Source: an uncultured Lachnospiraceae bacterium
GTDB taxonomy: Bacteria > Bacillota > Clostridia > Lachnospirales > Lachnospiraceae
DNA: 64,000 nucleotides
Direction: 5' to 3'
Assembly: GCA_900551115.1 (NCBI GenBank)
Contig: URUY01000011.1
Coordinates: 37,306-101,305 of the forward strand
This document shows, in pieces, positions 26,629-34,764 of the stretch. A program made the translations under genes and the position numbers. The first letter of the stretch is position 1. Each line of letters begins with the position of its first letter. The notes beneath the pieces were generated by a model. The model did not search any database and was not told the origin of the DNA. It saw nothing but the letters and a program-made list of their open reading frames with translations.

Positions 26629-26742
26629 TTATCTGTTCTGATCTAAAAATAGGTAGGTTTTTTGAAACAGACCAATGCTGATAATAATAACTGTGGTAGC
26701 AACAACGACAGCTGCAACATTGGCTATAGGTGCAATTATCAT
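26629..26742 (-). CDS. 37-residue membrane peptide in the Tad operon
   Basis: A short frame MIIAPIANVAAVVV... with a single transmembrane helix and a short polar tail, ending 17 bp before the cpaB start. A GAAAGGAT sequence lies upstream of the ATG at 26742. It is one of two tiny membrane peptides in this operon. Confidence 0.55.
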   Translation of the reverse strand: MIIAPIANVAAVVVATTVIIISIGLFQKTYLFLDQNR

Positions 26743-26756
26743 GGACAATCCTTTCT

Positions 26757-27239
26757 TTATATGAGTTGGGGCAGGCTGTATATCAGGCTTCCGACAAAAA
26801 TAAAGGGTGCAAAGGGGATATTATATACATTCACCTTGTCAATGTGGGAGGTAACCAGTGCGAAAAGTAATGCATTGATACATGCCAGCATTAACACGGC
26901 AAACAGCTCCCATGCACCATACAGGATGCCTAAGACGGCAATCAGTTTGATGTCTCCGCCGCCTACCCCGCCGTTGGTTACAAGAGCTACACAAAACAGG
27001 ATCATAAATCCGGTAATGAAACCAAGTCCGCTTTTTAGCAGGGGTTGGAACCAAAGTGTAGTTGGTTCTGCCCATCCTGCAAGAGGAATTGAAAAAAGAC
27101 ACCAGATAAGGAATGCAATCAGGGCAGTGTTGCGTATCCTGTGGTGTCTAATATCATAAATTGCAAACAGGAGCAGAAATACCAGGGTGAGTATTTGGTA
27201 TATGAATTGCAGGCTATTCACGCTTGGAATACCAGTCAT
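26757..27239 (-). CDS. Prepilin peptidase (TadV/CpaA-like)
   Basis: A protein of about 160 residues with multiple transmembrane helices and both catalytic aspartates of the A24 family: AIYDIRHHRI and GGVGGGDIKL. It lacks the N-terminal methylase domain, as in TadV. It would process the ERGD-type pseudopilins. The start is either ATG 27239 or ATG 27278; both overlap the end of the preceding gene. Confidence 0.85.
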   Translation of the reverse strand: MTGIPSVNSLQFIYQILTLVFLLLFAIYDIRHHRIRNTALIAFLIWCLFSIPLAGWAEPTTLWFQPLLKSGLGFITGFMILFCVALVTNGGVGGGDIKLIAVLGILYGAWELFAVLMLACINALLFALVTSHIDKVNVYNIPFAPFIFVGSLIYSLPQLI

Positions 27240-29007
27240 CAAACATGCTGCCCTGAATATAAACTGAGTCACTGACATTCATGGAGAGCATTCCGGCAGG
27301 TGTCCATGCGTCAATGACATAGGTATAAACGGTATAGGATGTGTTATCCGGATACCATACCGGAGTAAAGTGGACATTCCGGTTATAGGTGGAATATTCA
27401 TTGGGCTTGAAGGTAAAGGTAGCAGGATTACCACCATTGCCTGCAAGTAATCTCCAGTAGGACTGATATTCAAATTCCGGGAAGTATGCAATGGCTGTCT
27501 GTGCCGGTGCATAATGGCTTCCGGGAGCATTGGCAGAAAATTGTGCCGTTGCGGATTCTTTGATGCCATAACCACTCTTCATGGTGCTGCCTACTGCAGT
27601 TGGAACAATATCATCGGGCATGACGTCCATGGATGCGCTTAGGGAAGCAGAGTAGGAAGTGGAGTAGAAGATATATTTTCCATTGTCTACCCATTTTCCG
27701 TTATCCACCCATTCACCGTTGTCTACCCAGTCACCATGTTCCTCTGTACAGTTAATAGGGCAGCCTTCATCACAGTCCTCATCCACCCATTCCCAGTCAG
27801 ACTCCCACTCCCATTTGGCTTCCCATTCCCATTTGGGTTGCCAATATGCACTCCAGACACTCCAGCTTGCAGAGGTTTTCTGCGCATTGGAAGGCAGGGA
27901 CGGTACATGGAAGTGTGGATTCGTGTCCGTGGCAAGAGGATCCGGTGGAATATTCTCTTCCAAAGAAATAATCTTTGCTATGAAACTTGTTTTGGCAGTA
28001 GTTGCACCGCTTACGGACACTTCGATAGGGATGGAAGTTGGCTGGGAGGGCGTATGCCACTTTGCCCAGACAACCTGGGAGCCGCCTGCGGGGATGACAA
28101 TATCATTTACAGTGTACGTGCTTCCATTAATCTTGAAAGTAACGCTTGCCGGGTTATCCGGATTAACTTCGGTGGAACTGCTGACGGTAATACTGGTAAT
28201 CACATCCGTATTTACACGGTAGGTGTAATCGGGAGCCTGCAGCTCTGCTTCCGGTACATCCGCATAGCTTACGATACCGATTCCAAGAGCGGACAAAATC
28301 TCCGCATCGGAAACCTTGCCGGTTGTGGTTCCGGTCCATGCGGGATACCCTAAGTCTGCCGTTTCCAGAAAGATTGCCAAAGGCAGGTTCTGATGGGTAA
28401 GACTTGTCAGCTTCTTACGCAGGTTTCCGTTGGACAGTTGGTTATAAAGAGCCGCTTCTGTTGCGGTCATGGCATAATTCTGTCCACCATGAACAAAGTA
28501 TGCAATCGGCTCAATGACCAGCTTGTAGGAACCGGAGATGAGGTCTTCAAAGGGAATCCCCGTTTTGTCAGATACGAGCTGGGCAGCATATTCCGAGCAG
28601 AAGTACCGCTTGATTGCTTCAATGCTTGCCTTGGTTTTGCCACCACTGATAATGCGGGGGAGAGCAGTTCCGGGCTTGGAACAGCTATATGACCCTGCAC
28701 CGGGGGATAGGCTGGTACCGGCAGTATACTGAAGCTTGCATACCCTGCCAAAGTGGATGACATTATCCGCCACGCTGAAATTGGTAAGGTCAAAGGGTGT
28801 GGATACCACCGTTCCGTCTGTCGTGACAACGGTAATACGAACACCATCCATATTGTTTCGCCATACGTCCGTATCGGTACCTTCACCCATGTCACCGCTT
28901 CCGCCGTCGATATTTCCATCTCCTTCCGCAAATACAGTCATGGTTGTGGATAAGAGGAGTATCATGGAAAGAAGCAGTGGAAAAAATAGTTTTCTGATTC
29001 GTTTCAT
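27214..29007 (-). CDS. Large secreted protein with Trp-rich repeats, Tad-associated
   Basis: A 597-residue protein with a signal peptide (KRIRKLFFPLLLSMILLLSTTMTVFA), a long beta-rich extracellular part, a Trp-repeat zone (WEWEAKWEWESDWEW and three WVDNG(E/K) units, about residues 395-445) and a C-terminal beta region. There is no LPXTG motif. AGGAGG precedes the ATG at 29007. The position inside the Tad operon suggests a surface or pilus-tip component. The family is not recognised. Confidence 0.72.
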   Translation of the reverse strand: MKRIRKLFFPLLLSMILLLSTTMTVFAEGDGNIDGGSGDMGEGTDTDVWRNNMDGVRITVVTTDGTVVSTPFDLTNFSVADNVIHFGRVCKLQYTAGTSLSPGAGSYSCSKPGTALPRIISGGKTKASIEAIKRYFCSEYAAQLVSDKTGIPFEDLISGSYKLVIEPIAYFVHGGQNYAMTATEAALYNQLSNGNLRKKLTSLTHQNLPLAIFLETADLGYPAWTGTTTGKVSDAEILSALGIGIVSYADVPEAELQAPDYTYRVNTDVITSITVSSSTEVNPDNPASVTFKINGSTYTVNDIVIPAGGSQVVWAKWHTPSQPTSIPIEVSVSGATTAKTSFIAKIISLEENIPPDPLATDTNPHFHVPSLPSNAQKTSASWSVWSAYWQPKWEWEAKWEWESDWEWVDEDCDEGCPINCTEEHGDWVDNGEWVDNGKWVDNGKYIFYSTSYSASLSASMDVMPDDIVPTAVGSTMKSGYGIKESATAQFSANAPGSHYAPAQTAIAYFPEFEYQSYWRLLAGNGGNPATFTFKPNEYSTYNRNVHFTPVWYPDNTSYTVYTYVIDAWTPAGMLSMNVSDSVYIQGSMFDDWYSKRE

Positions 29008-29079
29008 GTGAATCGTAGCCTCCTTTTGGGGTATAGAAAAAGACATGGAGGTTATCCATGCCTTAATCGTTATAAGTAT

Positions 29080-29685
29080 TTAATTTCCCATGGTGCCAAT
29101 CTGCTTGTTGATGTCACCATCATTGTCTACATTGTCCTGATTGGTATCGCCGGTAGTAATCCAACCAAACACCGGGTCGTATACCTGGCCGGGATGAGAG
29201 TCGGAAGGATCATCAGCAGGAGGGTTGTTATCCGGCTTCTCATCAGCAGGTGGATCGGTAGGATCAGGAGTGGTAGGAACGCTGTCGTCATATTCGGGTT
29301 GTTTCTCCGGAACAGAGGTATCGTCATTGGTTTCTGGTTTCTCCGAAGGCTTTGTTTCTTCAGCATCTTCCTTGGTGGTGTTGCCGGAAAGCTCTGTTAC
29401 GGTTCCGGATGCATCCTCGGAAACTACCGTCTGGGTATTTGCAGTTTTGGTTCCGGTTACCTGAGTATCATTCTGAACAGCAGCCGGTGAAGTAACAGAT
29501 TCAACATCTGCATTTTCTTCCCAGGTATTTGTTGCTGTATTACTTTCCGCAGTAACGGGGGTGAAATTATTTTCAGGTTCCCTTGTTAAAAAATAGGCTC
29601 CGGCAAGCACTGCCACACACAAAGCGGACAGACCGCCGACGGTAAGGGCTAATTTCTTATTGCTTTTACTTTCTGTCTCTTTCAT
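29080..29685 (-). CDS. Membrane-anchored acidic low-complexity protein
   Basis: A 201-residue protein with a short basic N-terminus, one transmembrane helix (LALTVGGLSALCVAVLAGAYFL), and a Thr/Asp/Pro-rich extracellular tail with PTTPDPTDPPADE and VFGWITTGDTNQDN near the end. It resembles a wall-spanning spacer. It has its own promoter just upstream. Confidence 0.65.
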   Translation of the reverse strand: MKETESKSNKKLALTVGGLSALCVAVLAGAYFLTREPENNFTPVTAESNTATNTWEENADVESVTSPAAVQNDTQVTGTKTANTQTVVSEDASGTVTELSGNTTKEDAEETKPSEKPETNDDTSVPEKQPEYDDSVPTTPDPTDPPADEKPDNNPPADDPSDSHPGQVYDPVFGWITTGDTNQDNVDNDGDINKQIGTMGN

Positions 29686-29723
29686 AATAAAGAACTCCTT
29701 TCGATTGTTCTCCTGCTGATATT

Positions 29724-29751
29724 ATATACGCAAGGGAAGTGTGAATGTCAA
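29724..29751 (-). promoter_or_regulatory. Internal promoter in the Tad operon
   Basis: On the minus strand -35 TTGACA (29746-29751), then TATATAAT with 17-19 bp spacing. It lies between the TadE-like gene and the acidic membrane protein gene. Confidence 0.6.
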
Positions 29752-29761
29752 CATTTGCGGT

Positions 29762-30244
29762 TTAATATTTCGTGTTATGAGAGCCGGTCAGGGTGATATG
29801 TTGTGTAATGGGTGGAAGTAAATTGCCAAACATTCTTATCTGAAAGGTGGCATCACAATTCACAACATATTCAATTTTGTCAGAGTGCTGGTTAAACTGA
29901 AGACTGATATTGGATACGGTATAGTCATTCGTAGAAAGGTCTATCCGGTCTTCCAGTCCATTAACAAATCCTGCTTCCAGAGCATTCTGATAAGCGGCAC
30001 TCAGATGTAGGTCCGACATGTAGGAGTTTAGGTTTGCTTCTCGTTGTGAGTGGAAGGTGTCTGCGTAAATTCTGGCACTTACATTATTCAGCTCCATCTT
30101 GGCTGCATTACGGATATTGATGCAGTTTATTTTTACAGAAGCAAACAGTAACATGAAGGAGAGCAGCATATTGATTGCCAGTACAACAAATATGGTGAAA
30201 TAGGATAAATCGCCGCGTTCATTCTTAAGTAAATTCATTTTCAT
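29762..30244 (-). CDS. TadE-like pseudopilin
   Basis: A 160-residue protein: a short basic leader ending KNERGDLSYF, one transmembrane helix (FTIFVVLAINMLLSFMLLFASV), and an extracellular domain. This is the TadE/TadF minor pilin architecture. The ERGD junction matches the other two pseudopilins in the locus. Confidence 0.75.
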   Translation of the reverse strand: MKMNLLKNERGDLSYFTIFVVLAINMLLSFMLLFASVKINCINIRNAAKMELNNVSARIYADTFHSQREANLNSYMSDLHLSAAYQNALEAGFVNGLEDRIDLSTNDYTVSNISLQFNQHSDKIEYVVNCDATFQIRMFGNLLPPITQHITLTGSHNTKY

Positions 30245-30253
30245 GGGGACCTC

Positions 30254-30679
30254 CTATTTCCAGTAATGCTCGCTGACACCGGCACCCTGAGCGCGCATGT
30301 CAATGGGAACCAGATTAAATTTCCAGATACCACCTAAATGGCATCTTCCGGTAATGGTCACATAGAAGGGGGTACCGATTTGAATACGGTTGGTATTACC
30401 AGGGCCGGTCACCTGGTAGGTCAAATTTTCCACGTCATTTATTTGCCCGACCATGTAGTTGAACAATGCATCGGTATCCGCATTTGTCCCTCCATTTAAC
30501 TGGATTTGCTTTACAATTTGGTCTGCCATGTGGTCCATTTCCTGTTTGACAGAAATGATATGGAACACATTGATGATGAATACTATCATAATAACGACCA
30601 CCAGTATGTAGACAAAGCTGCTGATATAAGAGGAGTCGCCCCTTTCGGACAGTAGCAACCGTCGAACTTTCTTTTTCAA
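30254..30679 (-). CDS. TadE-like pseudopilin, first gene of the Tad operon
   Basis: A 141-residue protein starting at TTG 30679 (LKKKVRRLLLSERGDSSY), chosen because AGGAGGTGA lies 6-7 bp upstream. A longer frame would run through the leader terminator. It has one transmembrane helix after the SERGD junction and a beta-rich extracellular domain. It starts about 15 bp after the leader terminator. Confidence 0.74.
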   Translation of the reverse strand: MKKKVRRLLLSERGDSSYISSFVYILVVVIMIVFIINVFHIISVKQEMDHMADQIVKQIQLNGGTNADTDALFNYMVGQINDVENLTYQVTGPGNTNRIQIGTPFYVTITGRCHLGGIWKFNLVPIDMRAQGAGVSEHYWK

Positions 30680-30693
30680 AATGTCACCTCCTG

Positions 30694-30735
30694 AAATAAA
30701 AAACGCAGGCGGAAGGGTTAGCTTCGTACCTGCGT
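30694..30735 (-). terminator. Leader terminator of the Tad operon
   Basis: ACGCAGG (30703-30709) pairs with CCTGCGT (30729-30735), with an inner GGAAG/CTTC pairing. On the minus strand a T-rich run follows the stem. It lies between the promoter and the first Tad gene. Confidence 0.75.
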
Positions 30736-30764
30736 ATTCTGATATATGATTTTTCACGATACCT

Positions 30765-30840
30765 ATTTTAACATAGTGGATTTACCATGTAAATCGCAAA
30801 GGTGTGCCATGTTGGGTAGGTTTTGTGCCAATGTTGTGCC
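30765..30840 (-). promoter_or_regulatory. Tad operon promoter with shared operator
   Basis: On the minus strand -35 TTTACA (30788-30793), 17-bp spacer and -10 TAAAAT (30765-30770). The -35 box lies in the palindrome ATTTAC-AT-GGTAAAT, preceded by TTGCG and a GGCACA placed three bases further upstream. Two more GGCACA copies lie upstream. The same element stands at the T4SS promoter (45.77-45.82 kb). Confidence 0.83.
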
Positions 30841-30936
30841 AGGTGTTTATTGTTTTTTCATTCCATTTAGCGATGAAATGTATTATAATATCAATTAGCT
30901 AGTGCATCAGAAATTATTTTTGTGGGAGGGACAAGT

Positions 30937-33630
30937 ATGCCGCTTTTTTGTGAATTATCGTCACTTATAACAGAAAGTGATGTCGAACAGAAACTGATTT
31001 TCCCATTTTTAACTGCTGAGGAACCTATTGGATTAGGAATTGATTCATCTCAAATTATGACAAAAGCAGTATTGCGGCAGAGGTGTATCGGTAAGGGGCA
31101 AAAGCAAAAATATTATTTTCCTGACTATATAGTTGTTATTAGAGGTATCCCAACACTTGTGCTTGAAGCTAAAAAGCCAGATGAGGATTTAGAAAATGCA
31201 TATTCTGAAGCGCGTTTGTATGCTGAGGAAATAAATGCAGGTTTTCCACATAATGTGAATGTATGTCAAAAGATAGTAGTTTGTAATGGAAATGAGATAT
31301 GGGCGGGATATTCTGATCAAGCGGAGCCAGAAATCAAACTTACCTTTGATGATTTGAATTTAGAAAGTGTTGGATATAGCAACCTAAAAGCTTTTTGTGC
31401 AAAAAAAGATTTGGAAAATTACGCTAATAAGCCATATGTAAAAAGTAGGGGAAAATCTGAATTTAAAACACCAGTGTCCCAGTTAGGCGGAAAGCGAGTT
31501 CAAAATGAAGAATTAGAAGAAAATTCATTTGGTAGAACGTTTGTTTTTGAGTATAGAAATATATTTGACCCAGAATCGGAGGAGGATAGAAATACTATTG
31601 TTGAAAATGCATATGTTCCATCTGCGAAAAGAGAACAACATATGGAACCAATGTATAAAGAAATTAGGAAATTTGAGCTTCCAAGTAAAAAGAATTCAAC
31701 TTCATTGGCAACAAGTGAACCTTCTGAACTGGCTCAAAGGATATCACAGCGATTATATGACAAGGTAGATGCATATTCTCTGATGCTATTAATTGGTAAT
31801 GTGGGAAGTGGAAAAACTACTTTTGTAAGATATTTTAGAAAGATGTTTTTAGAGAAAAGTCATCCTGATTTGGCTAAGAGATGTGATTGGGTATTTCTTA
31901 ATATGAACAATGCACCACTTACAAAAGAAGAGATATATACATGGTTAAGAATAAATATAACCGAGACTATTAAAACAAATCATAATGACATTGACTTTTC
32001 AAATCTAGAAACAATAAAAAGATTGTTTAGAAAAGACTTGGAACAATTTGAATTAGGTATAGGTAAGCTACTAGAAGGAGACAAACAAGCTTATAACCAG
32101 GAAGTATATAAGTTGTTGAACAACAGATTATCGGATTCTTCGTTATATTTAGATGCGTTGCTTAATTTCTTAAAGAATGATTATGGGATGCTACCCATAA
32201 TAGTCCTTGATAATTGCGATAAACGAACCAAAGATGAACAATTATTGATGTTTGAAGTTGCACAGTGGTTACGAACAACGTTTAGTTGTATTGTTATCCT
32301 TCCAATGCGTGATACGACATATGATGTCTACAGATACGAACCACCATTAGACACAGTAGTTAAAGATTTAGTGTTTAGAATTGATCCGCCAGATTTATTC
32401 AAAGTTATACAAGCACGTTTGGATTATATAATTCGTATTACTAATCAGACAGATTCTTCTTATGTATTACAGAACGGAATGAAGGTGTCTGTAAAAAAGA
32501 TGGAATTAATTGAATATTTTAGGTGCATATTGTTATCAATTCGTAATAATAGGATGATATCTGATATTTTTTATCGGTTATCTGACAGAAATACAAGAAG
32601 TGGAATTGAAATATTTGAAGGATTTTGTAAAAGCGGTCATATATCGGCAGATGATATATTAAAGGTTAGGGTGTCAGATGAAGATGTGCCAACTTATAAG
32701 TTTTTAAATGCTTTGTTGAGAAAGAATAGACGCTACTATAATGGTGATGAATCGAATTTCATAAATTTATTTTATTCAGATTACAATGATGATTTTCCAG
32801 ACCCTTTTGTACGAGTAGATATTCTAAATTGGTTGCTTCAAAATAATAAAAAAGAAGGTCCTACCAAAAATAAAGGAATGTTTCCAGCACGAGATATAGT
32901 AAGAGATATGCAACTTATTGGACATGAAGAAAGCATAATCCAAAGAGAAATAAATAGATTGTTTAAGAAAGGATTGATTTTTTCAGAAGCAGTTGTTGAT
33001 AGTATAAGCAAGGATGATTTGATAAAAATAACTATTACAGGAAAATTGCATATGAATATGCTTAACAATGTGATATATTTGGCGGCATGCGCAGAAAATG
33101 TATTGTTTAAAAATACAGGAGTGATGATTCAAATATCTAGAAGATTGAGTTATAGTTCTTATTTATCTAAACTAGCAATGACGCTAACGGCGAATGAATT
33201 GGTGGAATACTTGGATGAATATAGAACAGATTATTACTCACATTCTGATGTTTATTTAGAAGAAGCAGAGGAGAAGCACGTTTATGACTTGGGTGAATGC
33301 AAAAATGCCATTTCAAAATGGTTGGATACCGATAGTGGTTTGAAGGCAGAATTTGAAAAAATTCAACAATACAAGGTAGGAACGCAAGTTATGGGAACGG
33401 TAGTAAAAAAGGAGCATAAGGGAATGGTATGTTTATTTGGCGAGGAGGAAATAAAGGGCTTTTTGTCAGTTTTGGATAAAAAATATAACATGGAATATAA
33501 AGATTATACCCAAATCTCTGTAGATGATAAGTTAGTTTGTGAAATTTTTGAATATGATTATGATCATAACAGCTTCCAATTAAAGTTTATTAAGATTTTG
33601 GATTCAGAAAAAGAAGAAAATGAGGATTAG
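30937..33630 (+). CDS. HsdR-like nuclease / P-loop ATPase / S1-like protein, candidate defence gene
   Basis: An 897-residue protein. Residues about 55-95 hold a PD-(D/E)xK core like the N-terminal nuclease domain of type I restriction HsdR (Asp63 in FPDY, Glu77-Ala-Lys79 in LVLEAKKP). A STAND/KAP-like P-loop ATPase follows (Walker A GNVGSGKTT, residues 287-295; Walker B IIVLDNCD near 420). A helical region comes next, and the C-terminus (about 835-890) looks like an S1/OB domain (VMGTVVKKEHKGMVCLFG). GGGAGGG lies 6 bp before ATG 30937. TATAAT at 30884 is the likely -10. The gene is AT-rich and lies opposite to its neighbours. Inferred: a single-gene anti-phage system. Confidence 0.75.
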   Translation: MPLFCELSSLITESDVEQKLIFPFLTAEEPIGLGIDSSQIMTKAVLRQRCIGKGQKQKYYFPDYIVVIRGIPTLVLEAKKPDEDLENAYSEARLYAEEINAGFPHNVNVCQKIVVCNGNEIWAGYSDQAEPEIKLTFDDLNLESVGYSNLKAFCAKKDLENYANKPYVKSRGKSEFKTPVSQLGGKRVQNEELEENSFGRTFVFEYRNIFDPESEEDRNTIVENAYVPSAKREQHMEPMYKEIRKFELPSKKNSTSLATSEPSELAQRISQRLYDKVDAYSLMLLIGNVGSGKTTFVRYFRKMFLEKSHPDLAKRCDWVFLNMNNAPLTKEEIYTWLRINITETIKTNHNDIDFSNLETIKRLFRKDLEQFELGIGKLLEGDKQAYNQEVYKLLNNRLSDSSLYLDALLNFLKNDYGMLPIIVLDNCDKRTKDEQLLMFEVAQWLRTTFSCIVILPMRDTTYDVYRYEPPLDTVVKDLVFRIDPPDLFKVIQARLDYIIRITNQTDSSYVLQNGMKVSVKKMELIEYFRCILLSIRNNRMISDIFYRLSDRNTRSGIEIFEGFCKSGHISADDILKVRVSDEDVPTYKFLNALLRKNRRYYNGDESNFINLFYSDYNDDFPDPFVRVDILNWLLQNNKKEGPTKNKGMFPARDIVRDMQLIGHEESIIQREINRLFKKGLIFSEAVVDSISKDDLIKITITGKLHMNMLNNVIYLAACAENVLFKNTGVMIQISRRLSYSSYLSKLAMTLTANELVEYLDEYRTDYYSHSDVYLEEAEEKHVYDLGECKNAISKWLDTDSGLKAEFEKIQQYKVGTQVMGTVVKKEHKGMVCLFGEEEIKGFLSVLDKKYNMEYKDYTQISVDDKLVCEIFEYDYDHNSFQLKFIKILDSEKEENED

Positions 33631-33636
33631 TTGTGA

Positions 33637-33676
33637 GCCACCAGTTCAGTTGTTGATGATTGAACTGGTGGCTTTT
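33637..33676 (+). terminator. Terminator of the nuclease-ATPase gene
   Basis: GCCACCAGTTCA (33637-33648) pairs perfectly with TGAACTGGTGGC (33661-33672), followed by TTTT. It lies 7 bp after the stop codon and also faces the end of the T4SS operon. Confidence 0.85.
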
Positions 33677-33679
33677 CCA

Positions 33680-34738
33680 TTAAATATTCTGCTTAATAAT
33701 TCTCGAAATCAGTCCGACTGCAACATTGCGGTCTTCATCAATTCGGGTAACTACAAAGCTTACTTCATCCTTTTTGCCGGGCATGCGGTTATCGTAACAG
33801 CTGTGAGCGACAGCATTTACACCGATATGAAGGCGGACGAAGACGGTGCCTTTGTGGATGTCGGTGACGACTCCGGCATACTTGCCCTGAATCTTGCATT
33901 TGCCCAAGTTTGCCTTGCTGGTGTTGCCGTTGACGCTTTTGACATCAGCTTTTACGGTGATGTTCTCCAGAGAGTGGATATTGATATCCAGGATGCGGAC
34001 CAGAATCTGTTCACCCACATGGAAGCTCTCTGTGGCATCACCCAGCCAGTCCCAGGATAAGTCGCGGGCAAGAATGGAGCATTCCACACCAAAGATTTCC
34101 ACACGGACTACCTTTTCGGCAACAGCAATGACTCTCGCCTGCACAATGCGGTCTTCGCATACGCGGGAGTTACCGTTTGCATCAGGAAGGTAGAAAATCT
34201 GACGCTTTTTGTGCATGGCATCCTTTCTGCTGGCAACGACGCTACGACTGGCATTGTCCATACCCTTAATCATAAAGTCTACTTCACATCCCAGCATATT
34301 GCCAAGGATTTTGTTCTGTCGCTGAAGCATTTCGCCATAGTCATGGGCTTCGTCTTCCACAAGGTTAATCATCATCTCTGCAAGTGGAATTACCACACGC
34401 ATCTCCTTATAGTAAATAACGGCAATGGTGCCGCCACCTTCCATTTTTTCGATACCACCCAAATTTCCGGTAAGGATTTTACGGGTACGGTACGCATTCT
34501 GCAGCTCATGCCAGATGGTATCTTCTCTGGTTTCCTGTGTCTCAATCTCTGCATCTGCATCCAAAGTGAGGATGGAGGAGGGAGCAGTCTTCTTAGAGGG
34601 AGTAGCTTTTGTGGCAGTACCGGTTTGGGGAGCTTTGACATCCTCAGAGGTATTGGCTGCATCTTCGGATACATCTGCGGCCTGCAAAACAGCAGTTTCT
34701 TCTGTAATAATAGGTTCTTCGGTTTTCTTTCTAGGCAT
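33680..34738 (-). CDS. S1-like RNA-binding protein at the end of the T4SS operon
   Basis: A 352-residue protein. An acidic Thr/Ala-rich N-terminus (residues 1-65) is followed by beta-rich repeats that resemble S1/OB modules (VQARVIAVAEKVVRVEIFGVEC; GKYAGVVTDIHKGTVFVRL). It probably binds RNA or single-stranded DNA. It is the last gene after virD4. Given the leader terminators of the transfer operons it is a possible antitermination factor, but this is speculative. Confidence 0.65.
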   Translation of the reverse strand: MPRKKTEEPIITEETAVLQAADVSEDAANTSEDVKAPQTGTATKATPSKKTAPSSILTLDADAEIETQETREDTIWHELQNAYRTRKILTGNLGGIEKMEGGGTIAVIYYKEMRVVIPLAEMMINLVEDEAHDYGEMLQRQNKILGNMLGCEVDFMIKGMDNASRSVVASRKDAMHKKRQIFYLPDANGNSRVCEDRIVQARVIAVAEKVVRVEIFGVECSILARDLSWDWLGDATESFHVGEQILVRILDINIHSLENITVKADVKSVNGNTSKANLGKCKIQGKYAGVVTDIHKGTVFVRLHIGVNAVAHSCYDNRMPGKKDEVSFVVTRIDEDRNVAVGLISRIIKQNI

Positions 34739-34764
34739 ATTGTTAATCTCCTTTTTAAATTTTG

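Noticed and set aside
27683..28353. Long plus-strand open frames inside the Tad-associated secreted protein gene
   Set aside because: They lie opposite a gene with signal peptide, ribosome-binding site and operon context. Their residue make-up (Ser/His-rich repeats) simply mirrors the Trp-rich repeats of the real strand.
21282..30679. ERGD in the pseudopilins as an integrin-binding RGD motif
   Set aside because: It sits at the junction between leader and transmembrane helix in all three proteins, where it would be a processing site and not surface-exposed.
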